In this document: piece by piece, positions 62,622 to 64,000 of the stretch
How the letters are laid out: every line of letters starts with the position of its first letter
Position numbering within the stretch: the first letter of the stretch is position 1
DNA from: Candidatus Binatia bacterium
GTDB lineage: Bacteria; Desulfobacterota; Binatia; HRBIN30
Length of the DNA stretch: 64,000 bases
Direction: 5' to 3'
Assembly (NCBI GenBank): GCA_026415395.1
Contig: JAOAHD010000002.1
Coordinates: 310,001-374,000 of the forward strand
The notes under the pieces: generated by a model
What the model saw: only the letters and a program-made list of their open reading frames with translations
The model's database searches: none
What the model was told of the DNA's origin: nothing
Made by a program: the position numbers and the translations under genes

Positions 62622-63413
62622 TTATTTGGGAGCGTCCGTATTGACCCAGCGGATGTAGGCGATGAGCGCATCCACCTGCTCGTCGGTGAGGAAGTCGTAG
62701 GCTGGCATGTACACACGCTGCCGTTCCAAAAAGAAGCGAGCGATCGGGTGGGTGCGCAACCGCTCGATGCTGCCCTCGCGAATCCACTGGCGCAGCTCGG
62801 CATCGCTGCGCACAAGGTCGCGAAAGTCGTGACCCCACCACCCGGGGATGTAGCCTTTGAAGGAGCCAGGATTGGCGGGTCCGCCACTGCCCATGGGGCC
62901 GTGGCAGTGAAAGCAGCCGAGTTGCACTGCCAGTTCGTGGCCCTGGGCGGCAACCGGATCGGAGGGAACGACCAAGTCCGAGCGGGCGCGAATGTAGGCA
63001 ACCAGGTCGTCCACTTCGCGCTCGCTCAACATGCCTCGGTACGCCGGCATAACCAGCAGCCACTTGCGCGTCTTCTCACGGTATTCGGGGTCCTGCCGCT
63101 TGCGGGCAGGGGCACCATCTAAAATGTACTCCCGCAGTTCGTGGTCGTCCTTCGCCCACATCATCGGCACGCCGCCGGCAAAACCTGGCACTTCTTCGTC
63201 TTCGCTGCCGGGGTTCTTCACGCCGCCGATGCCGTCCGGACCGTGGCAGGTAAAGCAGCCAGAGCGCAGCGCCACCTCATAGCCGCGACGAGGGGCCGTG
63301 ACCTCCACATTCAGCACCAGCGCGCGCCCGTAAGGATACAAGAGCGCACCCAGGGTGAGGGAAAAGGCAATCGCCCAACCTCGTTTCCGTAACGATTCCA
63401 CCAACCGCTGCAC
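62622..63413 (-). CDS. Membrane-anchored dihaem cytochrome c
   Basis: 263 residues with an N-terminal membrane helix (about 13-32) and two cytochrome c domains, each with a haem motif, C-F-T-C-H-G near 53 and C-F-H-C-H-G near 166. Each is followed by a G-x-G-G-x-x-N-P-G stretch and a C-terminal M-P-A-Y methionine ligand (V-M-P-A-Y-R-G and Y-M-P-A-Y-D-F). The duplicated form suggests electron transfer in the periplasm to or from a membrane dehydrogenase or oxidase. No partner gene is in the window. Confidence 0.9.
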   Translation of the reverse strand: MQRLVESLRKRGWAIAFSLTLGALLYPYGRALVLNVEVTAPRRGYEVALRSGCFTCHGPDGIGGVKNPGSEDEEVPGFAGGVPMMWAKDDHELREYILDGAPARKRQDPEYREKTRKWLLVMPAYRGMLSEREVDDLVAYIRARSDLVVPSDPVAAQGHELAVQLGCFHCHGPMGSGGPANPGSFKGYIPGWWGHDFRDLVRSDAELRQWIREGSIERLRTHPIARFFLERQRVYMPAYDFLTDEQVDALIAYIRWVNTDAPK

Positions 63414-63434
63414 CTGCCCACCTCGTCGATTCGT

Positions 63435-63866
63435 TCAGAGATCCACCACCACCGTGGCAACCCACCGCCCGTCCTCTTGGTGCACCGACAGGCGGTGCAA
63501 GGTGACCGCTTTCACGTCGGCACTCAACAGATGCCGCTCGCGATCTGCCCGTTCGCCCGCGAGTTCAGCCGAGGCTCGCCGCGGGATGGCGTCAGCAGCG
63601 ACGGCGCAGCGGACGACCCTCAGGAGCAACTGCTCGGCATCTTTGTAGTACAGAATCTCTTCGAGGAAGCGGACGAGCAACAAATCCAGGTCGTCGTGCT
63701 CGACGGTGAATGCGCGCGTTTCCCGAGGCTCGACCGCCTCCGGGTTTGCCACCATTAGGGCGAGTAACGCGTCAGCGGCGCTGTGGAAGCATTCGTCTAG
63801 CGTCGTACCCCACGCCTCAAAACCGGCGTCGGAGATGGGCGCGTCTTCCAGCCAACGAAAGGGCAC
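63435..63866 (-). CDS. Archease
   Basis: A 143-residue cofactor that helps guanylate the RNA ligase RtcB. F-E-A-W-G-T-T-L-D-E-C-F-H-S-A-A-D-A-L-L-A-L-M and the D-L-L-L-V-R-F-L-E-E-I-L-Y-Y-K-D block are characteristic, as is the terminal V-V-V-D-L with the metal-binding Asp. The N-terminal metal loop, usually L-E-H-T-A-D-I-G, reads L-E-D-A-P-I-S-D-A-G, two residues longer, with the Asp kept. It starts with GTG 10 bases after rtcB. Confidence 0.85.
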   Translation of the reverse strand: MPFRWLEDAPISDAGFEAWGTTLDECFHSAADALLALMVANPEAVEPRETRAFTVEHDDLDLLLVRFLEEILYYKDAEQLLLRVVRCAVAADAIPRRASAELAGERADRERHLLSADVKAVTLHRLSVHQEDGRWVATVVVDL

Positions 63867-63876
63867 AAACGACCTC

Positions 63877-64000
63877 TCAGCCCTTCACGTTGCCGACCGG
63901 CGTGAACCGCACCACGGGCAAGCTCAGCCCCGCCTCCGTTGTCGCCGCGACCACCGCATCGATGTTCTTGTACGCCGCACCCGCTTCTTCGGCTAAGCCG
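63877..64000 (-). CDS. rtcB: RNA-splicing ligase RtcB, C-terminal end (partial)
   Basis: Only the last 41 codons are in the window: A-A-Y-K-N-I-D-A-V-V-A-A-T-T-E-A-G, then P-V-V-R-F-T-P-V-G-N-V-K-G and stop. This is the conserved RtcB C-terminus (Y-K-D-I-D-x-V ... P-V-x-x-x-x-P-x-x-x-x-K-G). The archease gene 10 bases downstream confirms it. RtcB joins 2',3'-cyclic phosphate or 3'-phosphate RNA ends to 5'-OH ends. Confidence 0.85.
   Translation of the reverse strand, partial: GLAEEAGAAYKNIDAVVAATTEAGLSLPVVRFTPVGNVKG

Overview
The window is high-GC bacterial chromosome with no rRNA, CRISPR array, transposase, integrase or phage gene that I could find. The best guess at source is a lineage of the Candidatus Binatia/Binatota (former deltaproteobacterial) type. 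The reasons are: a secreted Thr/Pro-repeat protein ending in a dockerin-like EF-hand pair (6793-9789); a second dockerin-like tail of the C-N-G-D-C type (33154-34163); coenzyme F420 enzymes (14831-15505 and 48141-48995); an ACAD11-like acyl-CoA dehydrogenase; an amidohydrolase-2; and a nitronate monooxygenase. The lineage is an inference, not something read directly from a marker gene.

Layout. 1-6.7 kb: ExbB/TolQ channel, a metallo-beta-lactamase-fold enzyme and a minus-strand hisS-aspS-lipoprotein operon. 6.8-10.3 kb: large Thr/Pro-rich surface protein and a small exported protein. 10.8-13.8 kb: acyl-CoA dehydrogenase, a degenerate MBL-fold protein and an amidohydrolase. 14.0-18.8 kb: F420:NADP reductase with an exported partner, divergent inositol-phosphate synthase, HU, and coaE flanked by two paralogous small proteins. 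19.5-23.0 kb: lipase-like lipoprotein, photolyase and a tRNA-Thr(CGT). 24.3-32.9 kb: a complete recC-recB-recD operon.

33.1-36.9 kb is the most unusual part. It is a minus-strand cluster of three divergent copies of a secreted protein family I cannot name with confidence (an N-terminal G-D-L-L-V-G-S-like start and an L-H-x-H motif), interleaved with two small related membrane proteins carrying His-His and CxxC. One copy is broken by three homopolymer frameshifts and another by an in-frame TAG, and a hairpin-rich spacer with an internal direct repeat sits in the middle.

37.2-45.2 kb: PLP-dependent lyase overlapping an M20 peptidase, then an outer-membrane barrel followed by a very large lipase-like lipoprotein with calcium-loop insertions. 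45.3-49.0 kb: heparanase-like (GH79) lipoprotein, SGNH hydrolase and an F420-type luciferase-like oxidoreductase. 49.2-53.5 kb: two zinc-ribbon proteins, a PRPP-synthetase homologue, a beta-CASP nuclease and an outer-membrane protein. 53.6-59.2 kb: recN and NAD kinase, a glucoamylase-like protein, and a nitronate monooxygenase behind a perfect 20-bp palindrome. 59.3-64.0 kb: orphan MalK-type ATPase, dual-specificity phosphatase, DUF523-DUF1722 protein, dihaem cytochrome c, archease and the end of rtcB.

A palindromic dispersed repeat with core GACGCATGCGTC occurs in at least four intergenic gaps (10.3, 13.9, 19.2 and 24.2 kb). DNA repair is well represented: RecBCD, RecN, photolyase and a DUF523/DUF1722 protein.
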